NCBI RefSeq assembly: GCF_019904295.1
Contig: NZ_CP065364.1
Coordinates: forward strand, 1 to 64,000
Reading direction: 5' to 3'
Length of the DNA: 64,000 nt
From: Ruegeria sp. SCSIO 43209
GTDB lineage: Bacteria; Pseudomonadota; Alphaproteobacteria; Rhodobacterales; Rhodobacteraceae
The notes beneath the pieces were generated by a model. It saw only the letters and a program-made list of their open reading frames with translations, was not told the origin of the DNA and searched no databases. Below, piece by piece: positions 17,879 to 26,800 of the stretch. The position numbers were made by a program, and so were the translations under genes. Position 1 is the stretch's first letter. The number at the start of each line of letters is the position of its first letter.

Positions 17879-18937
17879 GTGGTGATCGACACTATCAAAA
17901 TGCGTTGGATGGCCGCGCGCTTGGCACGGGGGCGCGGGGGCGACTTTCTGAGTAGGGCAGATCGTGTTCACGAACTGGCCCCAGGTGAGCGCTCCTCAAG
18001 CCAGCCTGCGGTGTATTCGGAAGTAGACCTGGAAAAAGTGCAAAGGATTGCTCCTTGGCGCAGCTGGGATATCGAACAGGTTTTGATCAAGGGCGCGCCA
18101 ATGGACCACGGGCCGACCTTGTCTTACGAGATGTCAGATGTACTGGTTTCAGGCGCGTATCTTTATAAGGGTGCATTGCGGGGGCGCTATGGGGCGGGCA
18201 ACGACAGATTGTTTGGGAAGCCCCAGAGAGAATGGCAGGAGTTGGACAGTGCACAACTTGTGACCTGCAGGGTCGGAAGTGAGCATTTCGGTCATTTCAT
18301 GTGGGACAACCTGCCCATGGAGTTGTTGCCCGGGCCGAATGATCATCCAATCACCTTATGCGCGTTACCCCGCTGGCACGAAGAGGGATATCGTAAGGTC
18401 TTCGGTATGGCTGCACCGCCTGTGGTTATGCGTGGCCGTGTCAGGAATCTGACCGTTTACTCAGATGTCGGACAAAATGCATTCCGGGCAGCGAGGTATC
18501 AGGAGCTGCGGGCGCGGGCGCGTCGGTTTGTGTGTGCTGATGGACCTCTTCCGGACCGACGGGGCGTTTATATCCTGCGTGGGCGCGGTGGCGAGCGTCG
18601 TGAATTGATTAATGAGGCTGAAATTGCCCAAGAACTGAAGGCCGAGGGCTTCGTGATCATCGACCCTGACCAAATGGATGGGGAGGAAATTACCCGACTG
18701 TCTATGGGGGCTCGTGTCGTTGCTGGTGTCGAAGGCAGCCATATCGCCCACGCGCTTTTTTCCGTTGCCGATGGTGGTGCCTTTTTGATCATACAGCCAC
18801 CAGATCGTTTTTCGATGGTATATAAAGAGTTTACTGACAGGATGGGCTTGTCTTACGCTTTCCTTGTCGGAGACCCGGTCGACAACGGATTTCAAGTTGA
18901 ACCGGATAGTTTGAAACGCTTATTGGAAAGGCTTTGA
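17879..18937 (+). CDS. Glycosyltransferase family 61-like protein
   Basis: A 352-residue soluble enzyme of the GT61 (DUF563) type. The pattern HFGHFMWDNLPMELLP around residue 140, YILRGRGGERRELINEAE around 225 and AGVEGSHIAHALFS around 285 are the family landmarks. GT61 members transfer xylose, GlcNAc or related sugars and occur in bacterial capsule and exopolysaccharide clusters. The start is GTG with GAGAGG a few bases upstream. The following DegT-like gene starts within or right after its stop, and a GT-C gene follows, so the three form a unit. Confidence 0.8.
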   Translation: MVIDTIKMRWMAARLARGRGGDFLSRADRVHELAPGERSSSQPAVYSEVDLEKVQRIAPWRSWDIEQVLIKGAPMDHGPTLSYEMSDVLVSGAYLYKGALRGRYGAGNDRLFGKPQREWQELDSAQLVTCRVGSEHFGHFMWDNLPMELLPGPNDHPITLCALPRWHEEGYRKVFGMAAPPVVMRGRVRNLTVYSDVGQNAFRAARYQELRARARRFVCADGPLPDRRGVYILRGRGGERRELINEAEIAQELKAEGFVIIDPDQMDGEEITRLSMGARVVAGVEGSHIAHALFSVADGGAFLIIQPPDRFSMVYKEFTDRMGLSYAFLVGDPVDNGFQVEPDSLKRLLERL

Positions 18938-19008
18938 AGCAGATTCCTCGAGATGCACGTACAATTGAAGAGCGGCTAAATTATAGCAATACCCTCAAGG
19001 GAATTGGG

Positions 19009-20088
19009 ATGGAAAAGGCTGAAAAAAAAGCCCGAAAATTCACCACGACACACTTAGCTGTGAAATTCGTTGAGGCGAAGAATCCAGACATACCTTTGGT
19101 CGCCAGCTTGTTGGAAACCTGTTCGGCCATGAACCAATGGGCCAACTTTGGACCTCTTTATGACCAGTTGGTCGCCGATTACTCCACGCATATGTCGCTG
19201 GGTCCTGAACTGACGCTGACGCCTTGTGCCAATGCTGGGATCGCGCTGGAGATGGCTGCACGAGCCTTGGCGGCTGACACAGGAGTGCCGAAACTGAGGT
19301 GGGTTGGGTCTGCCTTCAGCTTCAAGAACCTCGGGCGAGGATATTTCTCGGACATGTCTTTCGTCGATTGCGACGAACAGGGCGTCATGGACCTCGACGA
19401 TATCCTGACGCTGGAGGCCGACAGCTATGATGGCATTATCGTTACCAACCCTTTTGGTCTGGTACGAGATTTTGACCGGTTCATCGCTTTTGCCAAGCAA
19501 ACTGGCAAGCAGCTCATCATAGACAACGCTGCAGGGATGGCGCGCAACATTCCGCCTTGGCCGTGGCAGGTTTTCAGCCTGCACCACACGAAACCCTATG
19601 GATTGGGTGAAGGGGGGATGGTGCTATCGCCAGCTTCGGCGGCCCAGTTTCTGCGCCTGCTGATCAACTACGACCGGATACCAGAGGCGCCAGAATACTG
19701 GCTAAACAATGGCAAAATCTCTGACATCTCATGTGCGTTTCTGATTGCGCGGCTTGCAAACGTCGCTAAGTGGAAACCCGGTTATCTCGAACAGCGTACC
19801 CGCATTGCCGCCCTCTTCACGGACGCGGGCGCCGCATCGCTTTTGCCAACGGATGGAGCCCCGGTCACCAACAGCATACCCGTATTGTTGCCACGTCCGA
19901 TTGATCATGCACGTCTTGCCACCCTGAAGCTTGGTGTGGATATCGCCCGGCAGTACCCGCCGCTTGCACCGCTGCCACAGGTCAGTGCCATTTACGAGCG
20001 GCTGATCAATTTCCCGACCCATCCCGATTTGAGCATTCTGACGGATGCAGAGATTTCAAAGGATATCGAACTTTTGCTCGAGCATTGA
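19009..20088 (+). CDS. Divergent DegT/DnrJ/EryC1-family PLP protein
   Basis: A protein of about 360 residues with the fold-type-I aminotransferase pattern of the DegT family: a TPCANAGIALEMAARAL segment early, an Asp-Asn pair in QLIIDNAAGMA, and the likely PLP lysine at residue 195 in SLHHTKPYGLGEGG. The family's sugar aminotransferases make amino sugars for polysaccharides, but this member is clearly more distant from the usual sequences than the WecE-like gene at 3 kb and its substrate is unknown. I prefer the ATG at 19009 with AAGGGA upstream; a TTG at 18934 overlapping the GT61 stop would add 25 residues. The next gene starts four bases after its stop. Confidence 0.68.
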   Translation: MEKAEKKARKFTTTHLAVKFVEAKNPDIPLVASLLETCSAMNQWANFGPLYDQLVADYSTHMSLGPELTLTPCANAGIALEMAARALAADTGVPKLRWVGSAFSFKNLGRGYFSDMSFVDCDEQGVMDLDDILTLEADSYDGIIVTNPFGLVRDFDRFIAFAKQTGKQLIIDNAAGMARNIPPWPWQVFSLHHTKPYGLGEGGMVLSPASAAQFLRLLINYDRIPEAPEYWLNNGKISDISCAFLIARLANVAKWKPGYLEQRTRIAALFTDAGAASLLPTDGAPVTNSIPVLLPRPIDHARLATLKLGVDIARQYPPLAPLPQVSAIYERLINFPTHPDLSILTDAEISKDIELLLEH

Positions 20089-20091
20089 CAT

Positions 20092-21738
20092 ATGGCCTAT
20101 TCTTCACGTTCGGATCATGGACTGACGGCGCTGGTGGCGCTTCTGATCACCATGCTAGGTGCCGCTCTGGCATATTGGGTTCTGATGCCGACGGTTGGCA
20201 TTGACGATGCCAACATCACGCAGGTTTATGGTCGCAACCTCGCGGCGGGGCATGGCTATGTCTACAATATCGGCGGCGAGCGGGTCGAAGGCTCAACCTC
20301 GCTTATCTGGACTCTGATCAACGCAGTGGCCTTCTGGATCTCAAGCACGCCTGAAATAGGCCTGGCAGCGCTTAGCGCCGTGTTTGCCTGGGTTACACTC
20401 TTTAGCGCCATGCGGATCACCCGGGAGTTGACAGCTGAAAGTGGGCCGATCCCCGCGCTTCTGACCGGGGCGGCCTTTCTGGCCTTCCCGGCGTTTTTCG
20501 GCTGGATGATCTGGTCGCTGATGGATGTCACGCTGTGGGTCATGGTGATCGCAGTGATGGTTTGGCTCTTATGCCGGATCGACAGGGCAGGGCCGCGCGG
20601 TAATCTAGTTTTGGGGGTAGCGGTGCTGGCCGCGCTGTTGCCTGTGACGCGACCTGAAGGGATCGCACTGACCATGGCGCTTGCGGGGTTTTACGTATTG
20701 CGCTGGCTACTTTTTGCTGTGCCAGGTCTGTTGACCGGGCTTGTGATCGGATTGGCAGGCGTGGGGAGTTTTGCCGCCGCCACAGCGTGGCGGCTGAGTT
20801 ATTTTGGTTATCCGGTTCCCAACACCTTCTATGCCAAAACCTCGACTGATCTTCTGGCGCAAGCTGAACTCGGCGCGCGCTATGTGTTGTCTTACTTACA
20901 AGAACCGCAGAATGTCTTGTTGTTCGTCAGTTTCTGTCTGTCTGGTGCGATGGTGCTGTCACGTGGGGGCTGGGCGCAAAGGGGGGCCTTCTGGCTTTCG
21001 GTCTATCTGATCGTAGGCGGTGTAATGGTCTATACCGTACTTGGCGGAGACCACTTCGGATCACATCGGCAGTTTCTGTATTTTCTGCCGCTGGCTTTGC
21101 CCATCATTGTGGCTGGGTTGGCGAGCTGGGTCCCCACAGATCGGCCGCAGTGGCAGATTTCAACCTTGCTGATTGTACCATTCGTCGTGATTGCCTTGGT
21201 GGCTGGAACCCGTTTTGTGCAAACAAAAGGCAATATGATCATAGAATTTGCGATCGCGGACGCGGGACGTGTGCTTGGAGACAAGCTGAACGCACTTCCG
21301 GGCACACCTTCCATAGGTGTGTTCGCCGCTGGTGCCATTCGCATGACCTACGATCACGAAGTCCTGGATTTACTCGGATTGAACTGGACGAAAATGGCCC
21401 ATGCGCCCGATGATGGTTACCGATCAGACGTGCCCAATCAGCATGGGTTCAACAGCAACGTGTTTTGGGAGAGTCCGCCAGATGTGTTGCCGATTTTTCC
21501 ATCCGACAGCACGTGCCCGTCCGAATGGGTGCCGCTTTCCGGGTATCTAGATGCGGCCTCTGATCAAATTTCCCAGACCGAAAGATTCCGTACGACCTAC
21601 GATCTTTTTTGCGACGCTGGAGTGTCGTTTTATGCCGCGCGCGACTATGTCACCCAAAGTTGGGAAGGAGATGAAACAGGTGCTTTTCGGAAGATCCTGC
21701 CTAACCATTTAGAGGGTTCTCTGCCAGTAGCCGAATAA
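20092..21738 (+). CDS. AftB-like GT-C membrane glycosyltransferase
   Basis: A 548-residue polytopic protein with about ten hydrophobic segments and a soluble C-terminal part. The first external loop carries GIDDANITQVYGRNLAAGHG followed by a GGERVEGSTSLIWT segment. This is the signature of GT-C enzymes related to mycobacterial terminal arabinofuranosyltransferases such as AftB, with the DD pair as the catalytic acid site; an RPEG motif occurs near residue 187. These enzymes use polyprenyl-phosphoryl sugars and act on the periplasmic side. The window also encodes a complete candidate pathway for polyprenyl-phosphoryl-arabinose at 39.6-43.5 kb, which makes arabinofuranose a plausible donor sugar (inference). 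Confidence 0.7.
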   Translation: MAYSSRSDHGLTALVALLITMLGAALAYWVLMPTVGIDDANITQVYGRNLAAGHGYVYNIGGERVEGSTSLIWTLINAVAFWISSTPEIGLAALSAVFAWVTLFSAMRITRELTAESGPIPALLTGAAFLAFPAFFGWMIWSLMDVTLWVMVIAVMVWLLCRIDRAGPRGNLVLGVAVLAALLPVTRPEGIALTMALAGFYVLRWLLFAVPGLLTGLVIGLAGVGSFAAATAWRLSYFGYPVPNTFYAKTSTDLLAQAELGARYVLSYLQEPQNVLLFVSFCLSGAMVLSRGGWAQRGAFWLSVYLIVGGVMVYTVLGGDHFGSHRQFLYFLPLALPIIVAGLASWVPTDRPQWQISTLLIVPFVVIALVAGTRFVQTKGNMIIEFAIADAGRVLGDKLNALPGTPSIGVFAAGAIRMTYDHEVLDLLGLNWTKMAHAPDDGYRSDVPNQHGFNSNVFWESPPDVLPIFPSDSTCPSEWVPLSGYLDAASDQISQTERFRTTYDLFCDAGVSFYAARDYVTQSWEGDETGAFRKILPNHLEGSLPVAE

Positions 21739-21772
21739 CTGGATAGGATGTCCAACACTTGAGAATTAGTCT

Positions 21773-23119
21773 TTAAGAAGAAAAGTGAGGTTTCTTCATC
21801 TTTTGCTCAACAATGGGTAATTTTACGGGGAATGGGGTGGGTTTCTCGATTGAGCGTTTGGTAACCCAATCGTACACGTCGCTTATCTGTTGTGCCTTGG
21901 CTTGCCAGGTAAAGTGGTTTCTCACGTATTCTCTAATAACGTCTGATACTTCCACTAGTTCATCCAATTTGTTTAAAATGCTCTCCAACTCATCTCGAAA
22001 CCGCTCGATTATCTCGTCGCGAGATCCTATCTGGACCTTGTAGCCCGTGCCAGAAATTACCAGTTCGCCCGGTCCAGCATAGTCTACTATAACTGGCACA
22101 AGTCCCATTGCCATTGCTTCCAATACCACACCTCCGCCAAATTCGCGGATGCTTGGAAAAGTTAATAACTGGCATTTGCTCGCGGTTTCTTGGACATCCT
22201 TGTGTTCAACCCAGCCATGAAAAAATACTGAACCTGTAACTCCAAGGTTTTGAGTGGTCGCTATCAAATCAGGCATCATCGGGCCATCACCGATGATATC
22301 TAGTGTCATTCGTCCGTCAGCAAGAAATGGGGCAGCGGCCTCTATTAACATGTCAGGGCCTTTGTACGGTACGAGGCGCCCAATGAAGCATGCGCGCAAA
22401 GGTAAATTGCCAGAATGAGAAGCGACTTGGTTAAAGCGCGTCATATCGACAGCGTTTTCAGGAATATAAATGCACTTTGTTTGAAATTGTTTTGGGATCT
22501 CGCTTTCAGTGTATCTTGATCCCGTCAAAATAGCACTTGCCGAAGCCAATGTTGCAGTTCTTCCGGGCAGGAGTTTATAGGCTCCTCGCACATAAGATAG
22601 CCACTCACGTTCTCGTCTTCGCTCTGCATCAAATCCGTCAGGCCAAGGCACGCCCCCGTTCAGTGGCCCTAGCACAAATGGGACGCCTGCCCTTAAACAT
22701 CGTTTTGCCAAAGAACTTGGGGCGGTTGGTGAAAGGGGTGTAATACGATGGACAATGTCATAGTATCCTTCCCGAATGCGGCTGCCGAACTTTCTCCAGA
22801 CGAGTTTTTCGAAATAGGGATAAGCGATGGCACTAATCGCCGCCTCGGTGGTCCATCCCTTTCCCTCTCCCATGCGCAAAACACTGGCGATTTTCCACAT
22901 GGGCCGTGCTAGTGCCTCGGAATCTAATGCGGTGAAATCGGTGCCTTCTTGTAGCCCCGCCCGCGCTATTGCTTCGCGATTTCGTATTTGCGTCACTAGG
23001 TGAACATCCGCAACTTCTCGTAGTGCGTTGTACAGCGACCATCCAACAAGGGGGACACTCACCCACTCAGGGTTTGCGGCTTCAGCAATAACCAGCACTC
23101 GCAGTTTCTTAGTACTCAT
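21773..23119 (-). CDS. Glycosyltransferase family 4 protein
   Basis: A 448-residue GT-B enzyme. The C-terminal half has CFIGRLVPYKGPDMLIEAA (about residue 250), DIIGDGPMMPDL and the donor-binding FPSIREFGGGVVLEAMAMG stretch with the paired Glu residues, all standard for GT4. The N-terminal half binds the acceptor and has an HRITPLSPTAPSSLAK segment. It probably adds one hexose to the repeat unit. Base composition is AT-richer than the GT-C gene it faces; the two converge with 34 bases between their stops. Confidence 0.88.
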   Translation of the reverse strand: MSTKKLRVLVIAEAANPEWVSVPLVGWSLYNALREVADVHLVTQIRNREAIARAGLQEGTDFTALDSEALARPMWKIASVLRMGEGKGWTTEAAISAIAYPYFEKLVWRKFGSRIREGYYDIVHRITPLSPTAPSSLAKRCLRAGVPFVLGPLNGGVPWPDGFDAERRREREWLSYVRGAYKLLPGRTATLASASAILTGSRYTESEIPKQFQTKCIYIPENAVDMTRFNQVASHSGNLPLRACFIGRLVPYKGPDMLIEAAAPFLADGRMTLDIIGDGPMMPDLIATTQNLGVTGSVFFHGWVEHKDVQETASKCQLLTFPSIREFGGGVVLEAMAMGLVPVIVDYAGPGELVISGTGYKVQIGSRDEIIERFRDELESILNKLDELVEVSDVIREYVRNHFTWQAKAQQISDVYDWVTKRSIEKPTPFPVKLPIVEQKMKKPHFSS

Positions 23120-23800
23120 GTTACTTAGTCTTTCTTTGCATATTGGCTGAGTGTCTGGATTTCAAAGAAGCTGTTTTGATCTGATCAGCCCCACTTTAGT
23201 GGTCCAATTTGATTGTTAGTGCACGACTGGCGTTTGGTCCATCTGGATGATGGATGCTGAGACCGGAGGGCGGTAGCCCAGAGCACTGTGTGGTCGTTTC
23301 GTGTTGTAATGTTTCTTCTATTACTCGATCAGGAATATTATCGGTAACATACCGTCTAGGCCAGATAACGGTCGATCAAGACTTCAACGCCACGGAGGAC
23401 TGAAAAAGATTCTGCAGCATCTGCCAAGAGATAGAGAAGAGTTGCGCCCGTTACGTTCTCGTCAAATCTAGACAAAAATGGTCCGCTCAGACCGCTTGAG
23501 AAATACAGTTGCTAACCTGCGTCTGACATCAGACAATAACGCAACAAAACTGCCCCAAAGCGACTTTCTGTATCCATTTTGCAGACAGTCTATCGTTGAG
23601 TTAAACAGATTTCACGCGTCTTATGGTCGCGCAAACCAAGGCATTTTCTGGAGAGTTCCTTTAGCTTATGAAAAATGTGTCTCATTCTGTTGGGATAAAA
23701 ATCCTCACAAAATTTGTATAGTGTTTAAAATGCCAGATTTGTTTGGCAACATTGTTCGCACTGCATAAGATCAATGCGGTTCAGTCATAGGTGTATTTAA
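23120..23800. other. Gene-poor spacer before the PKS gene
   Basis: About 680 bases between the GT4 start and the PKS start. The part next to the GT4 holds an IS3-type transposase remnant (separate entry). The rest, 23330-23800, has no gene I can support and must contain the promoter for the PKS/GT/NRPS operon. An open frame at 23478-23768 has no recognisable protein features. Confidence 0.45.
23180..23318 (-). mobile_element. Remnant of IS3-family transposase 3' end
   Basis: On the minus strand the last codons of an IS3-family OrfB are readable: HYNTKRPHSALGYRPP, then VSASIIQMDQTPVVH and a stop at 23216-23218. This Tyr-Asn...Arg-Pro-His...Gly-Tyr-Arg-Pro-Pro ending is diagnostic of these transposases. 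Downstream, TGGACCACTAAAGTGGGGCT (minus strand, about 23186-23205) looks like the terminal inverted repeat. A stop precedes the readable part and no further transposase sequence is evident, so it is a decayed end only. It marks an old insertion between the GT4 and PKS modules. Confidence 0.75.
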
Positions 23801-26800
23801 GTGAGTAGTTCCGTTCGGGAAAACGATATTGCCATTGTTGGCATGGCCGCGCATTTGCCTGGGGCGGCCTCGGTTGAAGAGTATTGGCACAACCTGCGGG
23901 ACGGCATTGAATCCATCCGCCATCTTAGCGAAGACGATCTACGCGCAGCGGGTGAAGCTCCGCATTTGCTAAACCGACCGGATTATGTGCCTTTTGCCGC
24001 CCCTCTGGAGGGGTTTGAGGGTTTTGATGCCGAGTTTTTTGGCCTCTCCCCCAAGGAAGCTGCCATCATGGATCCGCAGCATCGCCAATTCCTTGAGGTG
24101 TCCTGGGAGGCTCTGGAAAATGCCGGCCATACACCCGAGAGCTTTTCAGGTCCGATTGGGGTCTTCGCCGGTTGTGGTATGGGCAGCTATTTTTATTTCA
24201 ACATTTGCTCGAATGCTGACCTTGTGGACGACGTGGGCATGTTCCTGTTGCGTCATACCGGCAATGACAAGGATTTCCTCTCGACGCGGCTGAGCCATAT
24301 TCTTGATCTCAAGGGGCCCAGCGTGAATGTGCAAACGGCCTGTTCAACCTCACTGGTGGCAACACATTATGCTACGCAAGCGCTGTTGACCGGTGAGTGT
24401 GATATGGCGATTGCCGGGGGTGTCACCATCGAGCTGCCGCAAAATCGCGGCTATATCTACAAAGAAGGTGAGGTCCTGTCGCCGGATGGTCATTGCCATG
24501 CCTTTGATCATCGGGCGCAGGGGACGGTTTTTGGATCGGGGGCGGGGGCCGTTATCCTTCGCCGCTTGTCAGATGCAATTGCCGATGGCGATCACATCTG
24601 GGGTGTGATCAGGGGCACGGCGATCAACAATGATGGTGCTGACAAGGCCGGGTATCTGGCTCCTTCCGTCGAAGGACAGGCCGCCGCCATATCGGAAGCC
24701 CATGTCATGGCCGATGTTACGGCAGATACGCTCGACTATGTGGAATGCCACGGCACTGGTACATATCTTGGTGACCCGATCGAGGTGGCTGCGCTGACAC
24801 AGGCCTTTTCTGACACCACCGATGAGACGGGTTTTTGCAAGCTTGGATCGGTGAAAACCAATATTGGCCATCTGGATACAGCCGCCGGTGTGGCGAGTCT
24901 GATCAAGGCATCCTTGGCCCTGTATCATCAGGAAATCCCACCAAGCCTGGGCTATGAAAAACCCAATCCGGCGATCGATTTCGAAGACAGCCCGTTTCGC
25001 GTCAATGATCAGTTGACCCCATGGGCATCTCACAAAGGGCCACGACGCGCCGGAGTGAACTCGCTGGGTGTTGGAGGTACCAATGCTCATGTGGTGCTGG
25101 AGGAAGCACCCGCACGGGCCGCATCTGAGTCATCAGATTGGCCGTTCCAGTTGTTAACTATTTCTGCGCACAGCAAAAAGGCGCTTGAGGGCAATTCAGC
25201 TGCACTGGCCGCACATTTGCGTCGGCATCAGGATGAAGATCTGGCTGATATTGCATGGACCCTCAAAGAAGGCCGCCAGGGATTTGAAAAACGCCGTGTG
25301 ATTGCTGCTGAAAGCCACGAGGAAGCCGCGGCGCTTCTGGAAGGCGGCGACCCTCGCCGGGTCTTTACGCATTCCGTCATCTCCGACAATCCCGATCATG
25401 TCTTCATGTTCCCCGGGGGCGGCGCACAATATGCCGGCATGGCGCGCGATCTCTATGAAACAGAGCCTGTTTTTGCCGATTGGATGGATCGCGGATTGGA
25501 GATTTTGCAGCCCAAGATCGATTATGACATCCGTTCATTGTGGCTGCCGGAACCCGGACAGGAAGCCGAGGCCGACGCGCGCCTGACCACGCCGTCGGTG
25601 CAATTACCGCTGATCATGATCACGGAATATGCGCTGGCGCAGCTCTGGATCAGTTGGGGTGTGGAACCAGCCGCGCTTGTCGGTCATTCCATGGGGGAAA
25701 ACACCGCTGCTTGTGTGGCCGGTGTCATGTCCTTTGAAGACTGCATCGGCCTTGTACATCTGCGCGGCCAGCTTTTTGATACTGTGCCCGCAGGTGGCAT
25801 GCTGAGCGTACCGCTGCCTGCAGATGAGTTGCGCCCGCTGCTGGGGGATGATCTGGATTTGGGCGCGGTGAACGCTCCGGGTTTGAGTATTGCAACCGGG
25901 CCTCAGGCCGCGCTTGACGCGCTTGCAGACCGATTGCAGGCGCAGGACATCGACTGTCAGCGTATCCAGATCGACATCGCCGCCCATTCCCGCATGTTAG
26001 AGCCGATCCTGCAGGATTTCGGGGACTACCTGCGCAGTATCACCCTGAACGCTCCGCAAATTCCTTTTCCGTCGAACCGGAGCGGCACCTGGATCACAAC
26101 CGAGGAAGCAACTGATCCAGAATACTGGGTTGGGCATCTCAGAAACACTGTTCATTTCGCAGATTGCATCACCACACTGGCAGAAAACCCCGAACGGATT
26201 TTCATCGAGGTTGGTCCGGGCAAAGCGCTGGCCTCGTTAACGGGTCAGCATGACAAGGTTGACGCCAACCAAGTTATCGGCAGCTTGCGCCATCCAAAGG
26301 ATGACATCGCTGATGACGCATATTTCCTGGCGATGCTGGGTCGGGTCTGGGCGTTGGGCGGAGATTTTGACTGGGGCCAGTATTGGGGCGAGGCGCGCCG
26401 CAATCGCGTCGTGTTGCCCAGCTACGCCTTCCAACGCGCGCCTTATTTCATTGAGCCGGGCAAAGCCCAGTCAGATGCTGAAACTCAATGGTTGATGCGC
26501 AGCGATGATCCCGCTGGCTGGGGGTATCGTGTCAGCTGGACCCCTACCTATGCTGCTTGCGATATCGACGTGGCGCAGGGCCTGGAAGATGTGCCACCAG
26601 AAAGCTGGCTTGTCTTTGAAGATGAAGCGGGGCTGTGTCGTCAATTGGCTGAGCGCCTGCGTGGTGCTGGCCATGCCGTCATCACGGTGGTTCCTGGCGA
26701 CGGTTTTGCGCGCATCCATGAAGATCACTACTGTCTTGCCCCGGAGCGGGGGCGCGAAGGCTATGACATGCTGCTCAGGGATTTGTCGGATCAGAGCCGC

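Noticed and set aside
23478..23768. A 96-codon frame just before the PKS gene
   Set aside because: No protein-like features or family resemblance; the region more likely carries the operon promoter.
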